Source: Desulfosporosinus nitroreducens (GTDB lineage: Bacteria; Bacillota; Desulfitobacteriia; Desulfitobacteriales; Desulfitobacteriaceae). Taken from it: DNA of 64,000 bases. Location of the stretch: NCBI RefSeq assembly GCF_023897015.1, contig NZ_JAMHFY010000002.1, positions 248,001-312,000 on the forward strand. The letters are read 5' to 3'. The position numbers and the translations under genes are program-made. This document shows, in pieces, positions 27,434-36,406 of the stretch. The first letter of the stretch is position 1; each line of letters starts with the position of its first letter. A model generated the notes under the pieces. The model was not told the origin of the DNA. It ran no database searches and saw only the letters and a list, made by a program, of their open reading frames with translations.

Positions 27434-27488
27434 AAATACAAGAGAGGTGCCCAGTTATAATTCCCCTGGCACCTCCCTTGTATTTTTG
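27434..27488. terminator. Bidirectional terminator between pabC and the ABM gene
   Basis: AAATACAAG-GAGGTGCC pairs with GGCACCTC-CTTGTATTT and is followed by TTGTT on the plus strand. Confidence 0.85.
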
Positions 27489-27498
27489 TTAAATCTTA

Positions 27499-27762
27499 TC
27501 AGTATTTTTCTTCGAGAACCTCAAACATTTGTGGCGATGCTTGTTTGAATGCCTTATTTTCTCCAACAGTATCTGCCCAATTTTCATAAGCGGAACGATT
27601 TTCCCACTTCGAAAAAAGCATAATATCTCTTGTGTTTTCCTGTTTATTGACGGATGCAAATTTAAATCCCTCTATATCTTCAAGGGATTGTATCCCGATT
27701 CGAACTTCGCCTAAAATTCGATCTGCGTCCGGACCGTTGAACGTATGAATAACTGTCAGCAT
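27499..27762 (-). CDS. Antibiotic-biosynthesis-monooxygenase (ABM) family protein
   Basis: The 87-residue protein matches the small ferredoxin-like ABM fold: a central FKFASVNKQENTRDIMLFSKWENRSAYENWA region with the conserved W and N-W pair. Members act as small quinol monooxygenases, haem-degrading enzymes or stress proteins, and the substrate is not predictable here. The start follows GGGGGG. Confidence 0.7.
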   Translation of the reverse strand: MLTVIHTFNGPDADRILGEVRIGIQSLEDIEGFKFASVNKQENTRDIMLFSKWENRSAYENWADTVGENKAFKQASPQMFEVLEEKY

Positions 27763-27987
27763 AATATACCCCCCATTATCCTTTATATAGTTAGCTTTTT
27801 CAGTTTGTCCTAAACTTACTTAACACATACGTCAAATCTCGTGAACTTTCAATCAACACTTAGCATAATTTAAGATAGGGCATAAATGGTCGAGGCAGTT
27901 AAAAATGCCCATCGTTTTATCATTCATTTCATGCTATACTAAACCTGATATGTCAGGAATCTCTGGAATTATCAGAGGGGGATTAAG

Positions 27988-28311
27988 ATGAAGCTGAGTT
28001 ACATACGAACCGATTTTCCTAACGGCCGTACACACATATTAATGCGTGATTCTGAATCTACGAATCCTGAACTGGTACATTTTTTACTGGTTTTAAGCAA
28101 CAATGGAACACTTTGGGTAGATGTTTTTTGGCCTTATGATGAGGAGTCTGAAGGCTTTACCCGTAGAATCTCTGAACAACAGTTCTGGCAGTTCTTCCGC
28201 GAATGGAGATTACAAGGAATGATTTTAGGAGACAATAGTAAAGTAGCCAATATGTTGGCACGGAAGCGTTTATCAAAGAAACAACGTGAAAAGGATGCTC
28301 TGTCAAATTAA
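27988..28311 (+). CDS. Hypothetical protein
   Basis: The 107-residue soluble protein is rich in aromatic residues in the middle (LWVDVFWPYDEE, QQFWQFFREWRLQGM) and ends in a very basic tail (ARKRLSKKQREK). No family is recognised. It follows an AGAGGGGGAT site and a TATACT -10-like hexamer about 40 bp upstream, and it has its own terminator, so it is a single-gene unit. Confidence 0.65.
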   Translation: MKLSYIRTDFPNGRTHILMRDSESTNPELVHFLLVLSNNGTLWVDVFWPYDEESEGFTRRISEQQFWQFFREWRLQGMILGDNSKVANMLARKRLSKKQREKDALSN

Positions 28312-28323
28312 TGAGTTAAGTAT

Positions 28324-28349
28324 AAAAAGCGGCAATTTGCCGCTTTTTT
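28324..28349. terminator. Bidirectional terminator
   Basis: AAAAAGCGGCAA/TTGCCGCTTTTTT arms lie between two convergent genes. Confidence 0.9.
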
Positions 28350-28357
28350 ATTATATA

Positions 28358-28801
28358 TCAAATATTATTGTAAAGCCCCTCCCGCAGATTTTGTAATTGT
28401 TTCAGATGATCATGTTCATCTGAGAATATTGGATTAAGCACCTCTTTCTCCGCACTGTTCAAGTACTGCTCAGAATACTGAACAGCTCTAGCCAACCCTT
28501 TATCTTCACCATCATAGAGACGTTCCAGCATTTCTGTTGGCGCTGTCTCCCTCAAATTAGTCAGACGGGTTTTCCAGTCTGCCACAATACCCACCAATCC
28601 TGCACCTTCCTCAACCTGCCCCCCATTGGTTTGGATGTAATATGCTATACGGCTTGCATGCTCTTTATGATCTGTGAGAATAGCGGTAAGATGGTTACGC
28701 AACGGACTGTCAGTCAGTGTGTCAATATATGCTTGATATTGTCTGATCGCCATATGTTCGCCCTTAAGGATCTTATTCAGCGCTTCAAATGATGTCTTCA
28801 T
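28358..28801 (-). CDS. Ferritin-like four-helix protein (DUF2383-like)
   Basis: The 147-residue, all-helical protein carries spaced Glu/His pairs typical of ferritin-like di-metal bundles (GEHMAIRQYQAY, DHKEHASRI, EDKGLARAVQYSEQY, SDEHDHLKQL). A role in iron handling or stress is likely by family, but the metal and reaction are unproven. The start follows AGGAGG. Confidence 0.7.
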   Translation of the reverse strand: MKTSFEALNKILKGEHMAIRQYQAYIDTLTDSPLRNHLTAILTDHKEHASRIAYYIQTNGGQVEEGAGLVGIVADWKTRLTNLRETAPTEMLERLYDGEDKGLARAVQYSEQYLNSAEKEVLNPIFSDEHDHLKQLQNLREGLYNNI

Positions 28802-28875
28802 AGAGAACCTCCTGCATCCTTATTTTCCTTCTTTTGATAGTTTGCGGAAGCGTACTATGAATTATGTATGGTTAA

Positions 28876-29181
28876 TTACGATCTAGATGAGGTTTTGGCA
28901 TTTTCTAAGCGATAAATAAACGCTAGTAACTCTGCGACTGCACGATAGAGTTGAGGCGGTATTTCCTTAGTCAGCTCCACTTGCATTAAGGCTTCAACAA
29001 GTACTGCATTCTTTTGAATAGGGATTCCCTCTGTTTCAGCGGCTTCAATAATTTTCCGAGCCACTTCTCCTACCCCTTTAGCCACTAGCCGAGGTGCCCC
29101 AGCTTGATCATATATTAAGGCTGTTGCCTTCTCTTCCTTCTTAATCTGCTTCTTGTCATTGTTTTCACTCTTATCTTTCAC
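28876..29181 (-). CDS. FlhB C-terminal-like (YlqH/FlhX) protein
   Basis: The 101-residue protein matches only the cytoplasmic domain of flagellar/type III export FlhB: ATALIYDQAGAPRLVAKG and PPQLYRAVAELLAFIYRL. The NPTH autocleavage motif is not seen. In Bacillus the free-standing homologue YlqH sits beside YlqG, as here. It may act in export-substrate switching. GTG 29181 overlaps the upstream stop (GTGA). Confidence 0.85.
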   Translation of the reverse strand: MKDKSENNDKKQIKKEEKATALIYDQAGAPRLVAKGVGEVARKIIEAAETEGIPIQKNAVLVEALMQVELTKEIPPQLYRAVAELLAFIYRLENAKTSSRS

Positions 29182-30290
29182 CTCGAAATATCAACTCCAG
29201 TACGGCGAGATCCTTGTAGGAAATGTTTAAATTCTAGATTTTGATCAAGTTCTCCCATCTCAACTCTCTCTATGTGAAATCCCAGCTTTGCAAACCTTTC
29301 CCTTGTTTCAGGAACAACTGCTTCAAGGAGAGCTGGCAAGAATTGCAAATCATTACTTAAAACACGGCATGTGAATGAATTCTCATTAAAAAAAGCATCA
29401 ATCCCTATCTCTCCGAGCTCCTGAGTTTCAACTAAGATAGCAATTCTACAGTGTTGTTCATCCATTTTTAGTCCCTTTCGCGCACTTTCAATGGCTATCT
29501 GGACGGGAACAAACTGCTCTTTATTTAACAGTGGAATGTGGAGCATCATATAAGCACTGTCCATAGTTCCAGTTTTAAACCACAGTTGTTGACCGGTTAT
29601 CTTCTGAAGTAATTGTAGTAGAGGACCATCAGAATCAGACATGTCCTCACTTGTTTGACCTCGGATTATTTTAAGGAGCATTCCTTTGAAGGTCTCCTGT
29701 AGCATTTGTTTCTCGATTCCCCGTGCAGGATAATCTAATTTCATCATTTGCTGTATTCGTTGTTCATAATTAAGACCAAGTTTTTTCAAACTCGACAATA
29801 GTTCTTCCATTCCATTATCTTCTGAAAAACTGTTCCATTGGGGAATCGCCTTTTTTAAGTTGGTTAATAATTCATCAGTTATTGAAGTCCCTTGCATACA
29901 CCCAAACAACGAACGAAACAACCCAATATTTGATGTCTGGAATGATTTTATTAGAGCAATAATTTCTTGGTTATTGGGTAGTCCCCTCTCTATGATCTGT
30001 TGTAATTGTTGAGGGGCTGAAGAAAAATCTTTCAATTTCCCAAGGATGGGCTCACGTATCAGCAGTAAGCCGCCCTCATTTAAACTTCCTACTTTAACCC
30101 AAAACTTCTCTCCCGCCTGAGTAGAAGTTTCTAAAAGAGCGTGCATATTTTGTCCTTTTACTCGAACAGTCCCTTCCCCGTCATTGAGTTTTTGAACGAC
30201 TTCCACCAATAGACGCTCTCCAAGCTGAAACTTATTAAGAAGGGATGCACTAATCGAACTAGGTGCTGCTGATATGTTGCTTACTTCCAT
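29178..30290 (-). CDS. FliK-like (YlqG-type) protein
   Basis: The 370-residue protein has an OB-like N-terminal part (LLVEVVQKLNDGEGTVRVKGQNMHA), a helical middle and a C-terminal region like the hook-length control domain of FliK (VPVQIAIES, CRIAILVETQELGEIGIDAFF, LPALLEAVVPETRERFAKLGFHIE). Coupling to a FlhB-C-like gene supports a flagellar export link. No other flagellar genes are in the window. Confidence 0.7.
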   Translation of the reverse strand: MEVSNISAAPSSISASLLNKFQLGERLLVEVVQKLNDGEGTVRVKGQNMHALLETSTQAGEKFWVKVGSLNEGGLLLIREPILGKLKDFSSAPQQLQQIIERGLPNNQEIIALIKSFQTSNIGLFRSLFGCMQGTSITDELLTNLKKAIPQWNSFSEDNGMEELLSSLKKLGLNYEQRIQQMMKLDYPARGIEKQMLQETFKGMLLKIIRGQTSEDMSDSDGPLLQLLQKITGQQLWFKTGTMDSAYMMLHIPLLNKEQFVPVQIAIESARKGLKMDEQHCRIAILVETQELGEIGIDAFFNENSFTCRVLSNDLQFLPALLEAVVPETRERFAKLGFHIERVEMGELDQNLEFKHFLQGSRRTGVDISR

Positions 30291-30382
30291 ACTTATACAC
30301 CTCTCGTATGCTGAACAGCTTATATAGCCATAAGTTACTAATATTTTCAGCCTGGCAAGACATGCGTCTTAAGCTGCTATAT

Positions 30383-30967
30383 TTACGATTTTCTTTTACC
30401 CTTTGCGTTAAGATTTTCAATCTTAACGGTTTCCAGTGATTTTTTAAACTGTTTCAAGGCCTTCAGTGTAGAAATGTCCAATCGGTCAGCAACATTCAGC
30501 GCATCATCATCTTTAAAATAAGACGGTACAGCTTTACAATGAGGGCGCTTTTGCTTTTTCGATTGACGCCTTGGCATGGAAGGTTTGTACTCTAATTTAA
30601 CCGCTGGTTTTGAGGAAATCTTTGATATCTTCTTTTTAGTTTCGTGGAAGTCATTTGGCGATATGCTTTCAGGAATTGTTGGTGGTGAATCGGGCGGAAA
30701 CTCCTTATTAACCCATTCCTGAACACGTTCAGGGTGTTTAGTTACTACAAAGGCTTCTTGGATGGATCCATTACTTTTAAGCAATAGCTTACATCCCGTT
30801 TGAGTTTCATATTTATAAACAATGCCTCTTTCTGAGGACCGATTAACATCTATAACACCAGGAATGATGTCTGTCACTTCCGCTAAACGGCTTAAACTTT
30901 CTAACCAGAGTAAAGCATTTTGAATAATACCGTGTTCACGTTTGACCTTATTCCTGCGATGTTTCAT
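30383..30967 (-). CDS. DUF2103-like basic protein
   Basis: The 194-residue protein starts KHRRNKVKREHGIIQNALLW and contains YKYETQTGCKLLLKSNGSIQEAFVVTKHPERV. This resembles DUF2103, described as a predicted metal-binding family. The second half is low-complexity and strongly basic (MPRRQSKKQKRPHCK), suggesting nucleic-acid contact. Function is unknown. It lies 14 bp downstream of the phosphodiesterase gene, so the two are probably co-transcribed. Confidence 0.6.
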   Translation of the reverse strand: MKHRRNKVKREHGIIQNALLWLESLSRLAEVTDIIPGVIDVNRSSERGIVYKYETQTGCKLLLKSNGSIQEAFVVTKHPERVQEWVNKEFPPDSPPTIPESISPNDFHETKKKISKISSKPAVKLEYKPSMPRRQSKKQKRPHCKAVPSYFKDDDALNVADRLDISTLKALKQFKKSLETVKIENLNAKGKRKS

Positions 30968-30981
30968 GATTTCCTCCGGAT

Positions 30982-31464
30982 TTAGAAATAAAGATGTTTG
31001 GCTTGGACCTGACCTTGCAGAATATCCATCAGTCCAAAAGAAAAGTATTGCTCGCGTCTTTTATCCGTTGGAGAACCCGGGTTAAACAAAAGGATACCGT
31101 TTCTCCATTCCAAATATGGAGAATGACTATGTCCAAAAACAATGATATTAACTGCAGAATCTGCAAATGAAGAATAGGCACGATCCGGGGTATTTTTCCC
31201 CTTTCCGGTATTGCCGTGAATTAAACCAATATTTAATGTTCCGCATTCAATTATATCATGATCGGGCAACGAAACATCCCAGCCATCACAATTTCCTCTA
31301 ACCGCTCGAACAGGGGCAATACAAGAAAGTTCCTCTAACAACCCCATATGTGTTAAATCACCGGCATGCAAAATCATATCAACTTGAGATAAGTGTTCCC
31401 AAACAAAACTAGGGAGAGACTTTCCTTTTCGTAAATGGGTATCTGACAATACTGCGATGTGCAT
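30982..31464 (-). CDS. YfcE/MJ0936-type metallophosphoesterase
   Basis: The 160-residue protein has all calcineurin-like motifs in order: SDTHLRKG, LHAGDLTH, VRGNCDG, and FGHSHSP. These bind two metals for phosphodiester hydrolysis; the natural substrate is unknown. ATG 31464 is chosen over GTG 31473, which lies inside the GAGGTGG site. Confidence 0.9.
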   Translation of the reverse strand: MHIAVLSDTHLRKGKSLPSFVWEHLSQVDMILHAGDLTHMGLLEELSCIAPVRAVRGNCDGWDVSLPDHDIIECGTLNIGLIHGNTGKGKNTPDRAYSSFADSAVNIIVFGHSHSPYLEWRNGILLFNPGSPTDKRREQYFSFGLMDILQGQVQAKHLYF

Positions 31465-31488
31465 CTTAACCACCTCTTGGTTCTAACT

Positions 31489-32592
31489 CTATTGAGGACG
31501 TACGGTCTTAATCACATTGTAATAGGTATCCCTCTCAACGGCCTCTAGGCCTAGTTCGTGAATCATGCTAATTAACTGCAATTCGCTTTGCATTTGTGGA
31601 CTTGTGGCACCAGCCGTATGATAAATTTTCTCTTCCCGAACAACCCCATCAAGATCATTAGCACCGAATGAAAGCGCCATTTGGGCCACTTGAGGACTTG
31701 AAGAAACCCAATAGGCCTTAATATAACGAAAGTTATCCAATATTAAGCGAGCAACTGCGATTACTTTTAAGGTGCGAATTGCACTGGCTTGAGTCAGATC
31801 TTCAAATTTTGTATTTTTGGGATGAAAGGCCGTAGGGATCAAGGCCTTAAATCCCATTGTTTCATCTTGCAAATCCCGTAACGCTAAGAGATGATCAATC
31901 AGTTCTTCATCTGTTTCAATAATACCATAAAGCACGTTGGCATTAGAAGGAATGCCGAGCCGATGTGCAAGACGATGAATCTCTAACCACCGCTGACCGC
32001 TTAGTTTTCCGGGGCAAATAATTTCTCGTACTCTTGGACTGAAATTTTCTGCTCCCCCGCCCGTAATAAAGCTCAGACCGGCGTCCTTTAATGTTTTAAG
32101 AATTTCTATTACAGGCACATTCTCAATCTGAGCAAAGAAATCATATTCTGCCGCCGTGAAAGCTTTTAAGCTAACTTGAGGAGCACGTTCTTTGATCTTT
32201 CGGATCATGTCCAGATAATACGAAAAAGGAAGATCCGGATGTATTCCCCCTACAATATGAAGTTCGGTAACTCCTTGCTCTGCGAATTGTCCTGCTTTAT
32301 TGACAACTTCTTCGATTGACATTGTATAAGATCCCTTTTCACCAGAGTCTTTTGCAAAGGCACAAAGTCCACACCGCACCTTACATACATTACTATAGTT
32401 AATATGAGCATTATTGTTATAAAAAACTTGATCACCAGTCATAGCGCGTTTCCGCTCATTCGCTAGGTGACCAAGACCAAGTATATTAGTCGTTTGTAAA
32501 AGTTCTAAACCGTCTTCTCTGTTTAGTCTTTGTTCGTTAATAATTTTTGAATATACCTTTTCTAACCCTTTTAATACTGGATTAAATTCCAC
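31489..32592 (-). CDS. mqnE: Aminodeoxyfutalosine synthase (radical SAM)
   Basis: The 367-residue radical SAM enzyme has C-x3-C-x2-C (CKVRCGLCAF, about residue 71). Conserved MqnE phrases follow: HIVGGIHPDLPF, LKAFTAAEYDFFA, GGGAENFSPRVR, IIETDEELIDHLL and FGANDLDG. It joins the enolpyruvyl product of MqnA to SAM to give aminodeoxyfutalosine in menaquinone synthesis. mqnA and menG lie elsewhere in the window. The start is GTG 32592 after GAAGGG. MqnC is the close alternative, but the motifs favour MqnE. Confidence 0.9.
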   Translation of the reverse strand: MEFNPVLKGLEKVYSKIINEQRLNREDGLELLQTTNILGLGHLANERKRAMTGDQVFYNNNAHINYSNVCKVRCGLCAFAKDSGEKGSYTMSIEEVVNKAGQFAEQGVTELHIVGGIHPDLPFSYYLDMIRKIKERAPQVSLKAFTAAEYDFFAQIENVPVIEILKTLKDAGLSFITGGGAENFSPRVREIICPGKLSGQRWLEIHRLAHRLGIPSNANVLYGIIETDEELIDHLLALRDLQDETMGFKALIPTAFHPKNTKFEDLTQASAIRTLKVIAVARLILDNFRYIKAYWVSSSPQVAQMALSFGANDLDGVVREEKIYHTAGATSPQMQSELQLISMIHELGLEAVERDTYYNVIKTVRPQ

Positions 32593-32685
32593 TATGGACC
32601 CTTCTTTCCTGAAATTGTTACTTATTCTTATTATAACATAATTCCTGAAATTCGAGAAAAGATATAGAAAGGATGTCGAATTAAA

Positions 32686-32715
32686 TAAAAAAAAGACTGT
32701 AAATACTTTACAGTC
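32686..32715 (-). terminator. Terminator for the 32726-33100 gene
   Basis: GACTGTAAA/TTTACAGTC arms are followed on the minus strand by eight T. Confidence 0.85.
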
Positions 32716-32725
32716 AGGCTAATGT

Positions 32726-33100
32726 TTAATGATAATATTTCATTGCTTTGCGTTGGCGCTTGATAGCTTTACGAACCTCGTTGGCCACACGCCAGGTCTC
32801 AGGTTGGTCTGGTGTTATAAGTTCTAACCGTCCAGATCGTTTGTCAATTAATATATCAACTGTCGGTTTCCTGCCCTGTGTCTTCTCTTCTCCAGGGTGT
32901 AAGATATCGATTCCTATTTTATTTTCATCATATTGTGGCGGAACGAGGTAGTTTAATACTTCTTCGGTGGCATCCATTAATTCTACAACTTGTTCTTGAG
33001 GATATCCTTCTTTTAGCAGAATTTCTCGCACATGTGTTAAAGGATGGTCCAGAGTGAGTAGCATCTGGGCGCGCTGTACCAAATTATAATCAATGTCCAT
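32726..33100 (-). CDS. Hypothetical protein
   Basis: The 124-residue protein starts at ATG 33100 after AAGAGGTG. The N-terminal half is helical and UBA-like (HPLTHVREILLKEGYPQEQVVELM). The second half has two strands (TVDILIDKRSGRLELITP) and a basic C-terminal helix. No family is recognised. It is a single-gene unit with its own terminator. Confidence 0.6.
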   Translation of the reverse strand: MDIDYNLVQRAQMLLTLDHPLTHVREILLKEGYPQEQVVELMDATEEVLNYLVPPQYDENKIGIDILHPGEEKTQGRKPTVDILIDKRSGRLELITPDQPETWRVANEVRKAIKRQRKAMKYYH

Positions 33101-33231
33101 GATGCACCTCTTTTTCAAATATTTTTACGATACTTACATTTTCCCCTTAACCTTGGTAATGAATACTGATACATCTTAACGGAAATGGCTTTATTCACCA
33201 TGCTTCCAAAAACTTATTCAGGAGGTATTAA

Positions 33232-33675
33232 ATGTCAAAATTGCTTTCTCTTCCTTTTTTAATAGCAGCAATTTCAGGGGTTGCTATGGCTGTTCAGGGC
33301 ACCATAAACTCATCGTTAAGTCAAAAGACATCCTTACTTTCGGCGACACTCGTTGTCCATATCATTGGTACCATTGTCTCTCTGGGTGCTGTTCTCTTGT
33401 GGCGAGCACCATTCTTAACCCATAATTGGAGTTCAACTCCTTGGTATCTATATCTGGGCGGTGTTCTAAGTGTCATCATAGTCGGACTTGTTGCAGTGAG
33501 CATCCCAAAAGTGGGGGTGTGTAATGCCACCACAGCGATTATCATTGGCCAAGTCAGTACGGCAGTACTCATCGACCATTTTGGCTTGCTAGGTGTGAGC
33601 AGATTGCCATGGAGTCCATGGCAACTGCTGGGGATTGGCTTCTTCGCCGTAGGAGCCAAGTTGCTCTTCCGTTAA
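33232..33675 (+). CDS. DMT-family membrane protein (YdcZ/DUF606-like)
   Basis: The 147-residue protein has five hydrophobic segments and the half-size DMT pattern: VAMAVQGTINSSLSQKTSLLSATLVVHIIG at the start and LLGIGFFAVGAKLLF at the end. Such half-size transporters act as dimers or pairs; the substrate is unknown. The start follows CAGGAGG. Confidence 0.8.
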   Translation: MSKLLSLPFLIAAISGVAMAVQGTINSSLSQKTSLLSATLVVHIIGTIVSLGAVLLWRAPFLTHNWSSTPWYLYLGGVLSVIIVGLVAVSIPKVGVCNATTAIIIGQVSTAVLIDHFGLLGVSRLPWSPWQLLGIGFFAVGAKLLFR

Positions 33676-33681
33676 TAATTT

Positions 33682-34203
33682 CTAGGTATTATTACGATTT
33701 ACGATTAAAGCCATATTAGTAATAATGGCGTATATCTCTTGACTTACATTATACTTGCTTATTTTGCCGTTTGAAGATAATATCATCGTAATTTTTCCGG
33801 CAGCATTTACATCACTTTCTATTAAGCTAAGTAAATAGGTGTAGGTATTACTGCTAACTGACAACTGTTTGAATTCTCCGTCAGCAACAAAGATAACCCA
33901 ATAACCTATGGATACTTCGTTATTACTATTATTGTACAGTGAATTAGACACACTGGAAAAATCTTGGCCAAAGAAGTTCTGATCTGTCAAATCAGAATTT
34001 GTATTAATTGAATTATTTAGAGTATATTGATCGTTAAGAGTACTAGTTTGCGTAACAGGGTCCGCCAGATGAGAGTAGATATCTTTAAAAAAGCTTGGGA
34101 AAAGAACGTAACCCACAACTCCAATAATCAATATCCATAAAGCAAGGGCTTGTAAATCCCGCCATATTTCATTGCGCGGTGGTCGTCCCCAAGTATTAGA
34201 CAT
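33682..34203 (-). CDS. Single-pass membrane protein with Asn/Ser-rich linker
   Basis: The 173-residue protein starts at ATG 34203 after GGAGGGG. A short cytoplasmic tail is followed by one transmembrane helix (about residues 20-40) and a linker unusually rich in Asn, Ser and Thr (NNSINTNSDLTDQNFF, YNNSNNEVS). A small globular domain ends it. No family is recognised. It is convergent with the DMT gene, six bp apart. Confidence 0.6.
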   Translation of the reverse strand: MSNTWGRPPRNEIWRDLQALALWILIIGVVGYVLFPSFFKDIYSHLADPVTQTSTLNDQYTLNNSINTNSDLTDQNFFGQDFSSVSNSLYNNSNNEVSIGYWVIFVADGEFKQLSVSSNTYTYLLSLIESDVNAAGKITMILSSNGKISKYNVSQEIYAIITNMALIVNRNNT

Positions 34204-34352
34204 ACCTTTCCCCTCCATTTGTACTTGTACTTCAGGCCTACTATGACACCCGCAATCTCATTACCATATATACGTATGTCAGAGCAAAGATATGATTAAT
34301 AAACTTGCATCTCATAATTCCACCCTCTAAAATAAGAGTTGAGGTGGGGAAC

Positions 34353-36128
34353 ATGAATCTTCTTCGACAAAAATTGACCTTGTTGCCAGAAAAACCAGGG
34401 GTCTATTTGATGAAAGACTATCAGGGGCAAATTATATATGTCGGTAAGGCAAAAATACTCAAAAACCGAGTTAAATCTTATTTCACAGGATCACATGATG
34501 GTAAAACCGCCCGATTAGTTAGTCAAGTTGTTGATTTTGAATATATCACGACAGATTCCGAAGTTGAGGCCCTCGTTTTGGAATGTAATTTGATTAAAAA
34601 GTATAACCCCAAATATAATGTTCTCTTACGTGATGATAAGACTTATCCCTACCTAACAATTACTGAGGAAAGTCATCCACGGGTCCTTGTGACCAGACAA
34701 ATAAAAAAAGACAAATCTAAATACTATGGACCTTACCCCAATTCAACAGCCGCTAAGGAAGCTGCACGTTTGCTTAATAGATTGTTTCCTTTTCGAAAAT
34801 GTCGTCAGATCCCCTCACAGCCTTGCCTATATTACCACTTAGAGCAATGCTTAGCCCCTTGTATTGATGACATTTCTCCCCATGTGTATTCAGGAATGCG
34901 GAAAGAGGTCTCCACTTTTCTAAAGGGTGATCAAAGCGAGATTCTCGCTCTCTTAAATGGAAAAATGCTTAAAGCTTCAGAAGCGCTTCACTTCGAACGG
35001 GCCAAAGAATATCGGGACCTAATTAACGATTTGAAGCAATTAGGAGAAAAGCAAAACATCACGCTCAATGATTTTATTGATCGCGATGTTTTAGGATATG
35101 CTATAACGACAGACCAGATGTGCATTCAAGTTTTTTATTTGCGTCAGGGCAAATTGTTAGCGCGAGACAGCTTTATTTTCCCCTATTACGAGGATCCGGA
35201 AGAAGCCTTCATTTCCTTTGTCGCTCAGTTCTATATTGAACGCAAAGTATGGCCCAAAGAAATTTTGCTCCCATCTATTGAATCTCTGGTCTTATCTAGA
35301 CTATTTCCCATCGTTGTCCCCCAAAAAGGGAAGAAACGAGAATTAATCCAAATGGCAATGACGAATGCACAGACCACCCTTCACGACTCAATTACTATTG
35401 AAGTTAAGCAGCAAAATGAAACAGGGCAGGCTTTAGCAACACTTGGAGAAGTCTTAAGCATCCCAGCTCCCAGCAGAATCGAAGCCTTTGACATTTCAAA
35501 CATTGCGGGAACTCATAACGTTGCTGGTATGGTACAATTCGTCGAAGGTAAACCTCAACGCAGGGGGTACCGTAAATTTAAAATTCAACCCATGGAAACA
35601 ATGGACGATACTGCTGCTATGAATCAGGTAGTTATGCGCAGATATTCAAGGTTAGTATCAGAAAACGAACCTCTTCCAGATTTAATTCTAGTTGATGGAG
35701 GGAAAGGACAAATAAGCGCTGCTTTAAAGGCATTAAAAGAATTAAACTTATCCATCCCCGTTGCAGGCATGGTTAAAAACGACCGGCATCAAACTCATGG
35801 ACTTCTAGATCAGTCGGGGGTCCAAGTCCCATTAACTAAAAATCATCCCACGTTTTTTTTACTTGGCAGAATTCAAGATGAAGTCCATCGCTTTGCAATT
35901 ACCTTCCATCGCCAACAACGAACTAAAAATATGACCTTCTCTGCACTAGACAGCATCCCAGGTATTGGCCCTAAACGCAAGCAGCAACTGTTACGTCATT
36001 TTCCATCTCTGGATGAGATTCAGGGTGCCAGCCTTGAAGAACTTCAAGCAGCTGGAATTCCACAAAATGCAGCAACCGCAATCTATGAATATTTTCGCGA
36101 TACTAAGCCAACCTCAGCTGTCGAATAG
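34353..36128 (+). CDS. uvrC: Excinuclease ABC subunit C
   Basis: The 591-residue protein has an N-terminal GIY-YIG nuclease (GVYLMKD...IIYVGKAK), a Cys-rich link, a UVR motif (about residues 200-235), an RNase H-like nuclease (DISNIAGTHNVAGMVQF, DGGKGQ) and a C-terminal helix-hairpin-helix (SIPGIGPKRKQQLLRHF). It makes the two incisions in nucleotide excision repair. ATG 34353 follows GAGGTGGGG; an in-frame start at 34305 lacks such a site. Confidence 0.97.
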   Translation: MNLLRQKLTLLPEKPGVYLMKDYQGQIIYVGKAKILKNRVKSYFTGSHDGKTARLVSQVVDFEYITTDSEVEALVLECNLIKKYNPKYNVLLRDDKTYPYLTITEESHPRVLVTRQIKKDKSKYYGPYPNSTAAKEAARLLNRLFPFRKCRQIPSQPCLYYHLEQCLAPCIDDISPHVYSGMRKEVSTFLKGDQSEILALLNGKMLKASEALHFERAKEYRDLINDLKQLGEKQNITLNDFIDRDVLGYAITTDQMCIQVFYLRQGKLLARDSFIFPYYEDPEEAFISFVAQFYIERKVWPKEILLPSIESLVLSRLFPIVVPQKGKKRELIQMAMTNAQTTLHDSITIEVKQQNETGQALATLGEVLSIPAPSRIEAFDISNIAGTHNVAGMVQFVEGKPQRRGYRKFKIQPMETMDDTAAMNQVVMRRYSRLVSENEPLPDLILVDGGKGQISAALKALKELNLSIPVAGMVKNDRHQTHGLLDQSGVQVPLTKNHPTFFLLGRIQDEVHRFAITFHRQQRTKNMTFSALDSIPGIGPKRKQQLLRHFPSLDEIQGASLEELQAAGIPQNAATAIYEYFRDTKPTSAVE

Positions 36129-36145
36129 AAGGGAGAATTCGTCCT

Positions 36146-36310
36146 GTGATCCTAAATTACCGAGTTGAAGTATGTCGCAAATGTTACTTTAAACGAACTC
36201 ATAAATGCTCAATTACTGATTATTATATCCAGAATTCGTCGTTTGCTTTTGCTAAACCAGGCGGGGAATGCGTTAAATTCAAACCTATCCCCTGGTTACC
36301 ACAACTTTAG
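36146..36310 (+). CDS. Small Cys-containing protein downstream of uvrC (54 aa)
   Basis: GTG 36146 lies ten bases after GGGAG and the frame ends in TAG 36308-36310. The product has four cysteines (CRKC, KC, GGEC) and many basic and aromatic residues, suggesting a small metal- or nucleic-acid-binding protein. It begins 18 bp after uvrC and precedes a strong terminator, so it would be the last gene of that transcript. No family is recognised. Confidence 0.5.
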   Translation: MILNYRVEVCRKCYFKRTHKCSITDYYIQNSSFAFAKPGGECVKFKPIPWLPQL

Positions 36311-36329
36311 AACAATTTTTGAAAGTAAT

Positions 36330-36381
36330 AGTACAAAAAGGTCCAGCAAGAACTCAAATTCTTGCCGGACCTTTTTGTACT
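36330..36381. terminator. Bidirectional terminator
   Basis: AGTACAAAAAGGTCC-GCAAGAA pairs with TTCTTGC-GGACCTTTTTGTACT between convergent genes. Confidence 0.9.
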
Positions 36382-36406
36382 GTTCTAGTTTCCCTCATTA
36401 GGTAAA

